A stretch of 64,000 nucleotides of DNA from Zerene cesonia. Its lineage: Eukaryota; Arthropoda; Insecta; Lepidoptera; Pieridae. Below the pieces are notes generated by a model. That model had not been told where the DNA came from. It saw only the letters and a list, made by a program, of their open reading frames with translations, and did no database searches. Location: positions 6,470,917-6,534,916 of the forward strand of contig NC_052102.1 in assembly GCF_012273895.1 (NCBI RefSeq). Reading direction: 5' to 3'. Positions 37,901-50,300 of this stretch are shown here, one piece after another (the first letter of the stretch is position 1; each line of letters begins with the position of its first letter). The position numbers and the translations under genes were made by a program.

Positions 37901-40900
37901 AAACTCTTTAAAAACATGTCCAAGTGATCTGATATGGGACAGAATAGAACTGGCTTGATGCTATTATCATTATAATAAATGATTTTAAGTAGCATTTCCC
38001 GTAGGACGCACACCCAAAAGCGTCATAAACTTATATATACAATATTGAATTAAAATACTGGTTCTTACTAGTATTTAAGTTAAGTAACAATTGACAGTTC
38101 ACAGATGCCATTTCAGTTTTTCCATAGAGGCCCCACAAAGCTGCAGTATTTGCTAGACCAGCCATAGTCAAATCTGTCATTGAATGCAGGTAATTAATAG
38201 ATTCTCCTTTGGTTATGATCTGAAATTTTGAAAAAAATGTTTTTTTTTTTTTGTGAAACGAAACTACATATTTGTTTTTATCTTTATAATCCCAGGTTAA
38301 CTCTGGCGAGTTGTGGCCAACAGCTGGTAATAATAGATAAAAAGTCACTACATAATATAAAACAAAGTCACTTTCTCTGTCTGATTTTGATGAGGTTTTT
38401 CTTAATACATAGAGTGATTCAAGAGGAAGATTTATATGTATAATAACATCTATTACACTACTCCGAATTTAACGCGTGCGAAGCGGTGGGCAAAAACTAG
38501 TTATAATATAAAATCTTCACAAAACTACAGTAACTACAATTTTTTCTAAATAATACAAGCTCGCCGCTCGCACACTCCGAGGATTTTCTCGCATGATTCG
38601 CGTTCCCGTTTATTTCCGGAACAAAACACTATGTGTTTGTCCTTTCTTGGGTCACAAAATTCCTTTGTACCAAATTTTATATATATATCGATTAAGTTCT
38701 TTAGGCGTTTAACCTGAAAAACTTCACACGGCTTAGCAGCATTGAGCGCCGCGTGTTGTGCCATTAGCTGTGCGGCGGCGGCCGCGGCACGGGGCGCGCG
38801 CGGCACCCGCGCCAACAGCGCCGCACGGCGCGCGCGCCCCCCTGCCAGCGCGCCCCACGCCGCCGCGTGCGCCAGGCACGCTGTGTCGCCCGCCTCTTGC
38901 GCCGTTGCCAGCGCTTCACGCACTGCTTCCATAGCCAGCGACCTGCGAATGCCGTCGATGGTTTCATAGTAAACCAAATTATTCTCTTTGCTTTTGTTAA
39001 GAGAGCCAAGGTACCAGTTGTAAGACTAAAAGCAGTTCAGTTGAAAACATTTGCTGACAATCAAATTCTAAATGTTACAGTTAAATTTGTTTGAATTGTT
39101 CATTCAATGTGTTCTATGCCCATCAAAAATAAACTCAAAAACTACGAAACTCATATTCACTAGATTTCTATTAGCAACACTAGCTGCGCCCCGCGGTTTC
39201 ACCCGCGTAAGTCGCGTATGTTATTGTTATTATATATCTATATGTTACTCCAGTTGTCCAGCTATCTACGTACCAAATCTCATTGCAATCGGTTCAGAAG
39301 TTTTTGCGTGAAAGAGCAACAAACACACACACATCCATGTAAACTTTTGCATTTATAATATTAAGTAGGATAGGATATTAGTAGGAAGTAGGATAGCAAC
39401 ACAGCAATAGATATGTAAACAGCTAATTTACAACACAATAATGATTATAAAATGACTCAAAAACCGATTACCCATTTCACCTCCATCTTTTTTTTTCATT
39501 AAGTGTATGCTCAGATACAGTTAAAAAAAAACAAAATTTTTCAACAATTAAATGTATTAAAATAACTAACTTGTGGCCAAATTGTGTATGCATTGCAGCT
39601 CTGTTGAGTGCTGCATAGCGAAAATTTTTGTTTCTGTCGTTATTTGAGTTACTGCTACACACACTAAATACAGCTCTGTCAAAACAATTGTACATTGACT
39701 CTTGGGCGCCACAAAATTCTTTCATCCTTATGCAATTCAAGAAACTGAGAAAATGCTGAAAGCATGAAGATCATTAGCAAGTTGTATGGTACAGTTGAGG
39801 AACATTTTTCTCTTTTATTTAGGAGCAACTTAACAATGTAGACTTACAATATCTGGATACTCCGGTATATCATTTATGATTTGCATAATCATCTTCTGCA
39901 GTTGCTTTGGTGGCAAAGCCATTTTTGGGTTGATTTGCAACAGATTAGCTTGTTGAGCTGTGAAAAGCTCTGCTTGTTTACGAGACCATTGACATTCTTC
40001 AAAGCCACTAAAAGAAAATACGAAAGTTGAATTTTTTGTAATATATTGTAAAGAGGCCAATTTTTAGGTATGTTTGCATGATATAATCTCTGAAAGGAAT
40101 TACACCAATTTTTAAAGATGGTTCACTAGTAAAATTTACAATACTTTTGAATAAAACAGGAATAAAGAAATTAAGGTAGTTGTTTACCAATATTATTAAC
40201 ATCAATCACAGTGGCCGATTTATAAGCAAAACATAAGATCATTAGCGAAAACATATCATTAAGCACTTTTATGCCTTAAAATTTAAAGTAACATACTTTT
40301 CAATCTTATCTTTATCAATGTTTACTCTGGATATTATTTCTTGAGGTCTTGATTCATCTACCACAATGGAACTAGATAAATTCTGTGTTTCAGTATTGTT
40401 TAGTTTCTGTAAAAAATTAATAAAATAATTATTTGCGACAAAAGGTTTATAGATTCACACCATTTTATTTATATCATCAAAAACCTCTTTGCTCAAAGAT
40501 CTCATCATGAGCCCTGGTCTCCCTTTTTGATAATATTGACAAAAAGATTTGTAAAGTGAACCCAGTTGCACAAATGTTAGTTTATCAAAATGAAGCATTA
40601 TTCTTCTCAAATAAAATCCTGCAAAAGAGTAATTATATTTTATAGAATTAATATTAGTTATCTTAGCTAAGTTTTTAAAGCCTCGCTATATAAAAAAAAA
40701 AGTTATATGGAATTTTACATCTTATAATCAATTTACAATAAGTTCAATTTTTTACAGATTGTGAACTATTATGTATCTAATCTTAATGGCGTTATCTCCT
40801 TTCCGCAGTTATTCAAGGAGCAATTTTAATATTAATTCAAATCCAAAAGCTTGTTAAATATGTAAAAAGAAATTGTAAATTATATACCTAATACACTGCA

Positions 40901-41527
40901 TCTAGTTATTGTACATGTGCTCAACTCAGGTTGGTCTACTAATGGTGAAACCATAAGTTTATCTACCGTTGAAGTGACACAGTCCATTAGTGCGTTAACT
41001 CCATTGATATAAATATTTTGCAATCGAACACAAAAGTTTTGTAAATGTACACTCAACAAATTATATCTTCCATCTGTAAGTAGAGCCTCTAACGCCTTGA
41101 ATTCCATGTCAGGACACTATAATATGAATACCATTTAAACATAATTGAAATTTAAAACAAACAAAAAAATTAAATATTATTTGGTTCTATATAAAATCTA
41201 TAAATAACTTCATACCTGTATTAATTTTAAAGCGAGTATACAGAAATCTTTTCTATATTTAGGAGCCATTGTCCTCTCAGTCATCTCTTTTGCTGTAAAA
41301 GTTTAATTGATTCTTTAGTATGTATCACATTTGCAATACAATAATGAATTTTTTATACTTAAGTGAAAATGACAAAAAATATAAAGGTATTACTTACCTT
41401 CAATCTTTAACAATCCATACTCTCGAATAAATGCAACAACTGCTATTTTATGAGGTGTTATATTATCAACATTTCCCTTGATATTAATTAACTTAATGAA
41501 ATCAAGATTTTCGTTATCCAACTCCAT
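34909..41527 (-). CDS. APC5: Anaphase-promoting complex subunit 5
   Basis: It is a TPR-repeat scaffold subunit of the APC/C ubiquitin ligase that drives mitotic exit (fly orthologue: ida). Thirteen exons in transcription order: 41398-41527, 41216-41292, 40888-41116, 40461-40618, 40297-40406, 39848-40007, 39571-39755, 38714-38942, 38069-38219, 37203-37391, 35490-35924, 35225-35385 and 34909-35028; all phases join, giving 777 aa (human 755). Matching words are TPHKIAVVAFIREYGLLKIE near the start, QAELFTAQQANLLQINPK, RYAALNRAAMHTQFGH, AALWGLYGKTEMA, and a C-terminus with LYHDIG and CAWMYRQLEKQLP. Exons 8 and 10 are extremely GC-rich and encode Ala/Arg/Gly-biased helices, unlike their AT-rich neighbours. 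Introns 7 to 10 carry five dispersed repeat copies. Frizzled is transcribed away from it on the other side. Confidence 0.95.
36731..36926 (-). repeat. Family A repeat, reverse copy
   Basis: It reads from 'ctatcctactaacattataa' to 'gggtgaaaccgcgaggcac' and 'actagt', the reverse complement layout of 787-985. It lies in APC5 intron 10. Confidence 0.75.
36960..37112 (+). repeat. Dispersed repeat (family D), copy 1
   Basis: It contains 'acaaagccactttctctgtc', 'agatagagtgctccaagagg' and 'gcgggcaaaagctagta'. The same layout is seen at 38341-38502. Such elements are abundant in Lepidoptera. It lies in APC5 intron 10. Confidence 0.65.
37560..37745 (-). repeat. Family A repeat, reverse copy
   Basis: It contains 'gtcataaatgcgaaagtttg', 'tttcacgcaaaaactattga' and 'gggtgaaaccgcgggtcgca'. 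It lies in APC5 intron 9. Confidence 0.75.
38341..38502 (+). repeat. Dispersed repeat (family D), copy 2
   Basis: It contains 'acaaagtcactttctctgtc', 'catagagtgattcaagagga' and 'ggtgggcaaaaactagtta'. Same family as 36960-37112. It lies in APC5 intron 8. Confidence 0.65.
39178..39372 (+). repeat. Family A repeat, copy 2
   Basis: It opens 'actagctgcgccccgcggtt' and ends 'gcatttataatattaagtag'. It lies in APC5 intron 7. Confidence 0.75.
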
Positions 41528-42260
41528 ATTTATCTGGCAATCTTATTAGCTTTTAGAATGGTTAAAATACTAAAATGAGAAAAATACTATTTCTGTAATA
41601 AAAATATCGAGATGTTTTAATTTTATTTTATTGCGCCGATCAAATCGAACATTAATAATAATTCATTTCATTTATGTAAATAAATAACGATTACGATACA
41701 TGTGTCGCACCGATGAAAAAGATCATTCACAATAATTTCCTTACATTGTAGTACATACATACGTAGTTCTAAGCACGAGCCCCTTCGATCAGTAAGAAAT
41801 CACTGATCAGTGATCAATAACAACTATCTGTCTGCGCCCTGCGGTCTGCCTAATAAGCATGACAGGCTATGCATAACAGGTATCTACGGTGCACAGATTA
41901 ACTACTTGCTCTGTTACGTTGATGACTTGCTCTGTTACGTTGATGACAGATTATGAACTACGCGTAACGCGAGCCAGTGTTGAAACATTGTTTTTCTAAA
42001 TAGAATTGAAGCTCGGCACTCTTAAAAACGACTAGAAAGAGACAAAGAGTTAAAAATAAAAAAAAGTGTGTGTCGAATCACACACGATAGAAGTGAAACT
42101 TCAGTAAATCGACAAAAGAATGAGATGAATATATTATATAAAATATATATACACATTTTTGTATTTGTGTCTCTTAGCTGTCGTTTTTTCCGTTGCATCA
42201 TTTGAAATCACAACGATTCTAAAGATGTTATACTTCAAAAAAAACGTGTAATCACGAATA
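41528..42260. promoter_or_regulatory. Upstream region of APC5 and of the plus-strand genes
   Basis: A divergent promoter region. It includes a perfect 20-base tandem duplication ('cttgctctgttacgttgatg' at about 41906-41947) and a palindrome-like 'cactgatcagtg' near 41802. No core promoter element could be fixed. Confidence 0.4.
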
Positions 42261-42524
42261 ATGTTGTCGCGAATACACAACAACCACAGAATAATAAATA
42301 CAACTACATGGATAAGGTATAAATTTTTCTCGTTCAATCATAATTCTGTACTACAATTACTCCGGGAACGATCATTTGACAACAACTTCAGTGGCCAATC
42401 CAGTACGCTCGCTTCGTGCAAATCTTCTTTTGGAATGATTAAACCAAAAAAATCTTATCATATTTGTAGATCTACTAACGCGTGCGCAGCAAGACAGAAA
42501 TCGGGTATAGAACCGGTTTCATAA
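42261..42524 (+). CDS. Possible small protein of 87 aa, unknown
   Basis: I do not recognise this frame. It starts with ATG, codes for 87 residues and stops at TAA immediately before an AATAAA hexamer (42525). The first 35 residues (MLSRIHNNHRIINTTTWIRY...) are rich in Arg, Lys, His and Asn with no acidic residue, as in mitochondrial import signals; the remainder is Ser/Lys-rich with three cysteines and no predicted membrane helix. It sits between the divergent APC5 and Frizzled genes. It could be a real short gene, an upstream exon of Frizzled, or chance. Evidence is limited to frame, N-terminal composition and poly(A) position. Confidence 0.25.
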   Translation: MLSRIHNNHRIINTTTWIRYKFFSFNHNSVLQLLRERSFDNNFSGQSSTLASCKSSFGMIKPKKSYHICRSTNACAARQKSGIEPVS

Positions 42525-42900
42525 AATAAATAAATTAATTTGACAAAATATGTCTTGGATATTTAAAATTACTACATATACTTAAAGCGAAATACGGGAC
42601 GCATCCTATATTTCGTTTTATGTCAATTAATCAAAATAAATTATGTCAATTAATTACTGTTTTCGGAAATAGGCCGTTGAAATTTTGTCTTTTATACTCT
42701 TTGCCTCATCTCTGTCTATGTTCTATCGTCAAGTCTATGGTTAAATAAAAAAAACATTGCGAAGGGCGTCAATTTGTGATAACATGATGATTGTATTGAA
42801 TTAAAATATTGTATATACACTGAGATTTTTATTAAAATGTTTACAACAAGAGATATAAGCTTGAGTAATAATGAGTGATAAAATATAAGTTAATGTGCAA

Positions 42901-44723
42901 ATGTTATACTCACTACTGTTAAAAAATTCATTGAATATGGGAAGAATATGGATGTTGTTTATACATGCATTATTTCTTTTGTTTGTTATTTCTGAAAGTT
43001 CACGTGTTACTGTTTATCAAGGAGATACTCTGCCTCATCATGGACGATGTGAACCAATCACAATTTCCTTCTGTCAGCAAATACGATATAATCAAACGAT
43101 CTTTCCGAATTTACTAGACCACACGAAACAAGAAGATGCGGGTTCTGAAGTATATAGTCTGTTTACTCCGTTCTTAAAAAGCAACTGTTCACCAGATTTA
43201 AAATCTTTTTTGTGTTCTGTGTATGCACCAGTTTGTACTATATTAGATACGCCAATACCACCATGCCGTCATTTGTGTGAAACCGTTCAACTGGATTGTA
43301 ATGTATCCATGACACGTTTTGGATTTCGATGGCCGGAACATCTCAATTGTTCTAGATTTCCTGTAGTTACAGATGACAATGTTATATGCTTTGGTGATCA
43401 CAATGTATCACAAGTTTCTCGGAAAACATCAGAAACAAGACTTCCTAAAGTGGAATACAAATCGAACATTGACAGAGATCCCTCTAAGCTTCATGGTGCC
43501 AAGAATTATGGATTTGTATGCCCAGTTCAATTTAAAATTCCTAAAAATTTAGATTTAGAATACTCTCTCAAAGTAGGAGACAAAGTGGAATATGATTGTG
43601 GTGCACCATGTAATGGTATGTTTTTTAGCAAAGATGAGAAAGATTTTGCCAGATTGTGGATTGGTGTATGGGCGACACTGTGTGCTACAAGTTGTCTCTT
43701 TACTGTGCTCACATTCTTAATTGATACTGACCGTTTTCGATACCCAGAAAGACCAATTATATTTTTATCAGTATGTTATCTCATGGTCGCTGCAGCATAC
43801 ATCATGGGTTGGGGTGCAGGAGATAGTGTGAGTTGTCAAGGTCCATTCCCAATGACTGTGAGTGGTACAAGATTGCCTAATATTTCTGTTATTACACAAG
43901 GCACAAAACATGAACCATGCACCATATTGTTTATGATTGTATATTTCTTTAGTATGGCTTCCAGTATTTGGTGGGTAATACTCACTTTGACATGGTTCTT
44001 AGCAGCTGGATTAAAATGGGGACATGAAGCTATTGAAGCAAATTCTCAGTATTTTCATTTGGCAGCTTGGGCAGTGCCAGCAGTTAAAACTATATCAATT
44101 TTGGCTATGGGTAATGTAGATGGTTAGTATCTTTAAATTAAATAGTTATAGGTCCATAATTTTTTAAATTTATTTGTACTATATAACAATAAAAATTATT
44201 TACAGGTGATGTTTTGTCAGGAGTATGTTATGTTGGATTATGGGATGCTGAAGCTCTACGAGGTTTTGTGCTAGTCCCATTGTGTGCATATTTGGTTCTT
44301 GGCACAATATTTCTTCTAGCAGGATTTGTGTCTCTATTCAGAATAAGGACTGTAATGAAGCATGATGGAACTAAAACGGACAAATTGGAAAAATTAATGA
44401 TTCGCATTGGAATTTTTGGAGTACTTTATACGGTTCCAGCCCTAATTGTTATTGCTTGCTTATTTTATGAACAGGCACATTTTGAAGCTTGGATGTTAAC
44501 ATGGCACCGTGATATGTGTTCTTCACCACAATACTCAATTCCATGTCCTTTCACAAGTCAAGAAACAGATCGACCCAAGTTTGAAATGTTTATTATTAAA
44601 TACCTTATGACTATGATTGTAGGTATTACTTCAAGTTTTTGGATTTGGTCCAGTAAAACATTAGTTTCATGGCACCAATTTTTTGATAGAATTAGAGGTA
44701 GACGTGTTGAAGCATATGTATGA
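42901..44723 (+). CDS. fz: Frizzled Wnt receptor
   Basis: It is a seven-helix plasma-membrane receptor for Wnt signals and planar cell polarity. Two exons (42901-44122, 44206-44723) give 579 aa from the first ATG; a start at 42937 (MGRIWMLFIHALFLLF) gives a more typical signal peptide. The extracellular cysteine-rich Wnt-binding domain has its ten cysteines at about residues 50, 58, 96, 105, 112, 122, 126, 133, 150 and 163, with NQT, NVS and NCS glycosylation sites. A linker and seven membrane segments follow; FLIDTDRFRYPERPI and FLAAGLKWGHEAIE are family hallmarks. The tail carries KTLVSW (the KTxxxW Dishevelled-binding motif) and ends EAYV, a PDZ-type ligand. Words such as CEPITISFC, HTKQEDAG and FRIRTVMKHDGTKTDKLE place it nearest fly fz rather than fz2. 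Confidence 0.96.
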
Positions 44724-46020
44724 TTAATTTTCTGTACCTTTCTAACAGAATCATATCTTTTTACCTGGTTTACAAATTAATTTTAAGTATAATATATGAT
44801 AAGAAATTTAGGAAAGGAATGTAGAAATGTCCTTTATTAATAACAATGTATTGAACAAACTCGTGTAAACAAATAGTAAATGAAGTATTCATTGACTCAC
44901 AAACTTGGATTAAGTAACTGTCATTGTTTATTTAGTCAATTATCTCTGTACTTTTAAATTGTTGTTCATTTGCTTGTATACAAGTTTTTAATCAAGCAAT
45001 CATGGTGCCCACCTCTAAATGGTATTGTATTGTTCTATTTACAGCATTGAAAAATAAAAAAGCAAGATCTTAGCTCTCTATTTTTGTGACTGCTATTTTT
45101 GATGAAAGTATTTAGTAATAAAGTATTATTTTTAATGGTTCTTAAATTAATATTTTTAGCTTCTTTATTTAAATATGGATTTGTTCATAACTTGCAACTA
45201 AATAGAATAAGTTGAGATTAAATATAAGGCTGATGTGTAGTAATGTATGTAAATATTATTTTCTATTATTTTTTACAATTACTTTTAAACTTATGAACCA
45301 GTGCTAAATGTACTTACCTCTAAATAAAGAAAAATATTTTTTCACATGTATTTTCATTTTAGTCATTATTAAGTAAATAATGAATACAAATATGCATTGC
45401 CTTTAACACCTGCTTATCTGCATTTTTGCTTTTTATATACCCAATTATTAGATACATTAGATACTGTCATTTACTTTTCCTTGCTTCATAACCATCATAG
45501 CTATTTATCTATTACAAATAATAACATTCTAATGTATTAGTGTTCCATAGTCAAGTTTGAAAAAACTAGTAGGTATAAAAGTTATACAAATGAGTTTATT
45601 TTATAAACAAAACTAGATATGAGGGCCTTTTTTAATATCGAAGTTTTAAAAGACATTTTTTAATTAAATTTTATTGGTATGGATAATGGTTATTTTTATA
45701 AACTCAAATATGCCACACTTAGAAACATTATATTTTTTGCAAGCAACTATCTTGTATTAATTATAGCTTTTAACATAGTTTGTGAGTTAGCAGATATTAT
45801 GAGGAATGTACAAAATTTAAGTAAAAAATTGGAAAAATACTCATTTAAAATGTATTTATTTATTGATGACAATCTTAAGTCTAGAATAAAAGTTAAGATA
45901 AAAGTAACATATAACATAAAATATTTATAGTAAATTCACCAAATATTTAATCACTCATAACTTAAATATTCACTCTCTCCCAATTAATTGAAAGTTCCAT
46001 AAACAGTCTCATTAGAAAAT
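44724..46020. other. 3' region of Frizzled and Sec61 beta
   Basis: About 1.3 kb of AT-rich DNA between two convergent genes. Plus-strand AATAAA candidates for Frizzled occur near 45054, 45117 and 45323; a minus-strand signal for Sec61 beta is plausible at 45670-45675. An 83-residue open frame at 45679-45930 is low-complexity and not supported. Confidence 0.5.
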
Positions 46021-46508
46021 CTATGCCCTAGTGTATTTTCCCCAGATGTGCAGCATAAAAACAGAGGCAATGAAGAGAAGAGACATCACCAACACTGGTA
46101 CAGGGCCTCTGAAAAATAAAACAATATTAAAAAACTTGGTCAAAGTCAAAGGGTGGTTAAACCTTAAATAACCAACAAATAGGTATTTTATGAATTAATT
46201 ATCATTTCGATTACTCACACTTTTACACCAGGAGAGTCATCAGTGTAGAAACGCCACATGCCACCAGATCCAGCGCCGGTAGCACGGCTTCTTGCAGCTG
46301 TTGTTGTGGTAGTTGACTTACGTTGCCTTACGGTACCGCCGCTAGATGCTCTAGGAGCAATCGATGCTTTGCTCGGGGAACGACCCCCTGATCCCACCGA
46401 TGTAGAACTTGGAGCAGCTGGCTGAAATAAATAGGTGCTATAATTGTTCATACAATATTTAAGCAATATCACAATTTTATGTAAATGATTATATATAATG
46501 CTTACCAT
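46021..46508 (-). CDS. Sec61beta: Protein transport protein Sec61 subunit beta
   Basis: It is a small tail-anchored subunit of the ER protein translocation channel. Three exons on the minus strand: 46506-46508 (only the start codon), 46219-46421 and 46021-46108, giving 97 aa, the usual family length. The N-terminal half is a Ser/Thr/Ala-rich cytosolic segment (PAAPSSTSVGSGGRSPSKAS), then TVRQRK, the conserved GSGGMWRFYTDDSPG-VKVGP junction, and one C-terminal membrane helix (VLVMSLLFIASVFMLHIWGK). Having just the initiator Met in exon 1 is unusual to look at but splice phase and donor (ATG|gtaagc) support it. It is divergent from the PDE12-type gene, with about 800 bases between their start codons. 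Confidence 0.96.
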
Positions 46509-47302
46509 TTTAGAGAAATAAGTTAAAATTCACTTTTAACACGTTACGAGATATATTGTTCCGTATTCTTTCCACACAGCAATGCAATATCTCGCACTTA
46601 CAATATACGTCAACTGAGGGAACGGGAATTGTGCTACACGTACACAAAACTTGACACGTTGTCATTGCGTTGCCAACATTGTTGCCAGTAACTACTAATC
46701 AAAGAGTACACTAATAATGCTCTTTACGTTATTTACTGTACACTGAAAATTAAGGGAAAAATACTTTATTTTATTGACGAGTAATCATTGTTCGTCATTT
46801 AAACTAATTTGCTAGGGACATAGTAGTTTATTTAAGTATAGATTACTGTATGAATCTCAATAGGTGCTTATTAAACTGCACTTTGTTTTATGAAACACAT
46901 TTTGAATTTTTTAAAATCTCAGTAATTTTTTTAATGACTATTATTAATAAGATTATAATATATTTAGTGAACTGTAATAATTGTACTAATTTACGAACTA
47001 CCAGTAGATATTATATTATCTGTGATACTAACTAAGAAGTCGACTCCATCCATTTGTGATGAGAAATTTAGGAGTAACTAGTTCTTAATCTGTGGTGTAG
47101 ATTGACAAATTAACTAATTCTTAATCTGTGAGTTGACATTTGATATTTGACACTTGGCATGTTAAAAAAAATTAGTTGGGTACTCCTAAGTCCTAACCTA
47201 GTTATAATATTTTATTTAATCGCTAACTTATCAGAATTTATTTTATTTTTAACCAAATTGTTGAGTGGATCATATGTAATATTGTGTTAATGCGACATCG
47301 CT
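46509..47302. promoter_or_regulatory. Divergent promoter region, Sec61 beta and PDE12-like
   Basis: About 800 bases that should contain both promoters. A GC-richer patch (46560-46690) lies next to Sec61 beta. A short imperfect duplication of 'actagttcttaatctgtgg' is visible at about 47078-47132. No TATA element could be assigned. Confidence 0.4.
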
Positions 47303-50300
47303 ATGATATATGGATTTAATCAGTGCATTCGTTTCGTCCATTCATTGTTAAGTCTATCAAAAACAAAAAGTATGAATATTAATAAATGTTATTTTAGGCA
47401 CATTGAAAATGAAGACAAAATTGATATTTCATTTCTATTTAATGTTAAAAATACACTGAGACAATTCAATTTAAGTAGAAAATCAAGTGAAGGTATTCAA
47501 AGTTTATGTACACGTATTGGAACGAATGTACAAAAAGTAGTTAACAAGAAGGAAAAAAAGAAAGCAATGAGTGATGAATCAAATATAGCTGTACAAATAT
47601 TTGATGAAAAACATAATGTTGTTCCTGATGTGTACACATGTATTCAACTATTTCAGTTAGGTCCATTAAAACTAAAAATCTCAGACCAATTCTATGAATT
47701 AGTATTTAATGCACCTTGGGTAATTAATTTTAATTTACCCAAGTGTATTTTGATCGGATTTCCTGTTTATCCTGAGAATTTAGAAACAAAGTATGCAGAT
47801 AAGTCTTTATGTATATTTAATTGGTATCGAGCTAAAGATGTGACTGAAAGTGGTAATCCTATTAAAGAAAGTCACATTAACTGGGAATTTATTGTAAACA
47901 CATTTTACTATACTCCTACCTTAGCAGATATAGGAATGAAACTCAAACTAGAATGTATTCCAAGTAGGTATACTTGTTTATTCTATTATGAAATCAATTT
48001 ATGTTAAAGTATTTTAAACAATATAAAGTAATATTTATAAGATTCAAAATTGAAAAAAAAAAATAGTCATATGGTCGGATTTGAACCTCGTTTGTTGGAG
48101 CATCTTTTGTTTTACTATGACATTACCTTAAACAGCTAAGCCCACATTCGCAATCACAAACTTTGCAATCAAATTTCTTATAATCTTTCGATTTTTTTTG
48201 TGATAATTAATTATTATTTAATTAAGCCCTTTGAATGTTTTATTTTATTTTTTAGAAAATATTAACACTATAGGACCTAGTGTGGAGATGATATCAAAAA
48301 GTTGTGTTGAAGCAGGTCCAGGCCCATGTCCATTTGAAACTAGACATCTGTTTACTCAAAATAAGTTAAAAAATGAGAGGTTTGTAAAATATTCATATAT
48401 TTATGCTGTAATGGAACTAATACTACAATAAAAAATCTCTTGTCTTGAGAAACTTTAAATTTCTTTTTGAATGCTATAAAACTAAAAATTAAACTCTTCT
48501 TGACTTCTTTATTTAGATTTTTATAAAAAAATTGATAATCCCACACCTAATCTAATGAATAGTAATTGTTCTAGATTGGCTGTAGATCCATTCTAGAATA
48601 ATATTTGAGTGTGTTTGTTTGTCTTATTTTTTACATTGCAATAATACACATTTATGGCAAATATTTTTTGTGTCTAAAGATAAATACTAGAGGGTGATAT
48701 TGGCTCATTTTTACTGAGAATAACCTTAAATTATGTGGGCAAAAAGTAATATAACTTATTTGGGCACATGGTGTATTTTGAATTCATTCATTCATAAATC
48801 TAAGTCATTTATTAAAATGTTTAAGGGAAGTCATGGATTTTCAATTGATATATCACTATTATTTATTTTAAGTATAACCTATGTGCTTTGAACATATTTC
48901 TCATTTATTATATATTTTGCAGTTTCCTCCACAATTTCTGATGATAATACATATTTTCATAATTCCATATTTTATTCAGTGGCGTAGCTAGGTAACCTAG
49001 GACCCTGGGGTAATATGTACATCTATACATATAATAAATCTATAGAAGGGTCAATTCTGTACATTTAAAATATTGTAAAAATAAATAGCATACTGGATCG
49101 ATACCAAATATGTGATTAAAGGCATCACGTGAAAACTAACTTTTCGATTTCGATGAAACTTGGTATAATTATACCTTATTATCCTGGGCATAAAATGGGA
49201 CACATTTATCCTGTAAAAATAAGTAGAAAAAAATAAATCCATAGACGTTGTTCTGTAGAACCTCGAACACACGTTGTGCTACCCGCAGTGGATTCAGCGC
49301 CGAAAGTCGGATTTGGCTTGAACCGTTTGCGGCACACGCGGGCCGCACGACGCCACGCTTTCCCGACTCCTATATAAGGACGGCGTTCCGCGCCGCGCGA
49401 TGCTCCGTCCGATCCTCACCTATGCTAGCGTAACCTTCGCGCACTGCGCTCCGGCCAACATACACAAGCTCCAGGTGCTCCATGCACCATGCACCCTGGT
49501 TCCTGCGTAATGTCGACCTACATAGGGACCTCGAACTCCCCACCCTGGCCCAATGGATGAAGTCAGCGTCTACACGTTACTTCGACAAGGCCAAATCTCA
49601 TTCGAATCCGTTGGTGACAGGCCATCGCGTACTATCCGCAACCGGAACCCACTCGGACTCGGAGGCGGCCGAGACACGTTTGGATGACTCCGACGACGAG
49701 ATAACGAAAGCCAATGCGCGTCTAGTTTCGGCGATCGAACAGAGAGCTAACCGCGACACCACGCCAAGCGTGCACACTACAGCAGAATGCGTACACCGTC
49801 TTCGCCGGCGAAGACGAGGTGACTTCCCGTCCCGCCGCGCGGACGGAGTCGCGGGCGGAAGCTAGTATATAATAAATAAACGGGGCCCACTGCTATCAAA
49901 ACTGGTTAGGTTTTTTGAAGTAAAATCATTGAATATAAAAATACTTAAATAATGCTAAGCAACTATATAAGATGATATATATTATATATATATATATATA
50001 TAATATATATCATCAGCTCTTTTTCGTGTATGGGCAAGTAATAAAACTATGAAACACTAAGAACATAAATTAGAATTATAACTTTGGAATTTCTCACAAC
50101 TGCGTTGTCAAACTGTACAAAATTTGCTTCTGAAGACACACTCCTTAGGAGTTTGGCTGATTTATCGATAAATAAAATCAATTTCGTTTCATTCAATTTC
50201 TTGCAGTTTGACTCAAGAATTTCATGTTTCTTGAGGTAAGAAACACGCGCAGTTGCATGAAAGCTCTAATGGCGTTACAACACACGTTCAAGTATTTGAT

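Noticed and set aside
38742..39094. Plus-strand Ala/Arg-rich frames
   Set aside because: Antisense shadows of APC5 exon 8.
42901..44723. Smoothened as identity of the seven-helix receptor
   Set aside because: The ten-cysteine CRD, FRYPERPI, the KTLVSW motif and the EAYV C-terminus fit Frizzled, not Smoothened, and the long Smoothened tail is absent.
45679..45930. 83-residue plus-strand frame after Frizzled
   Set aside because: AT-rich, Lys/Ile/Asn/Leu low-complexity, in a 3' region between convergent genes and without a recognisable domain.
49248..49865. Frames of 61 and 127 residues as independent genes
   Set aside because: They are broken pieces of a jockey-type reverse transcriptase and its tail, with frameshifts.
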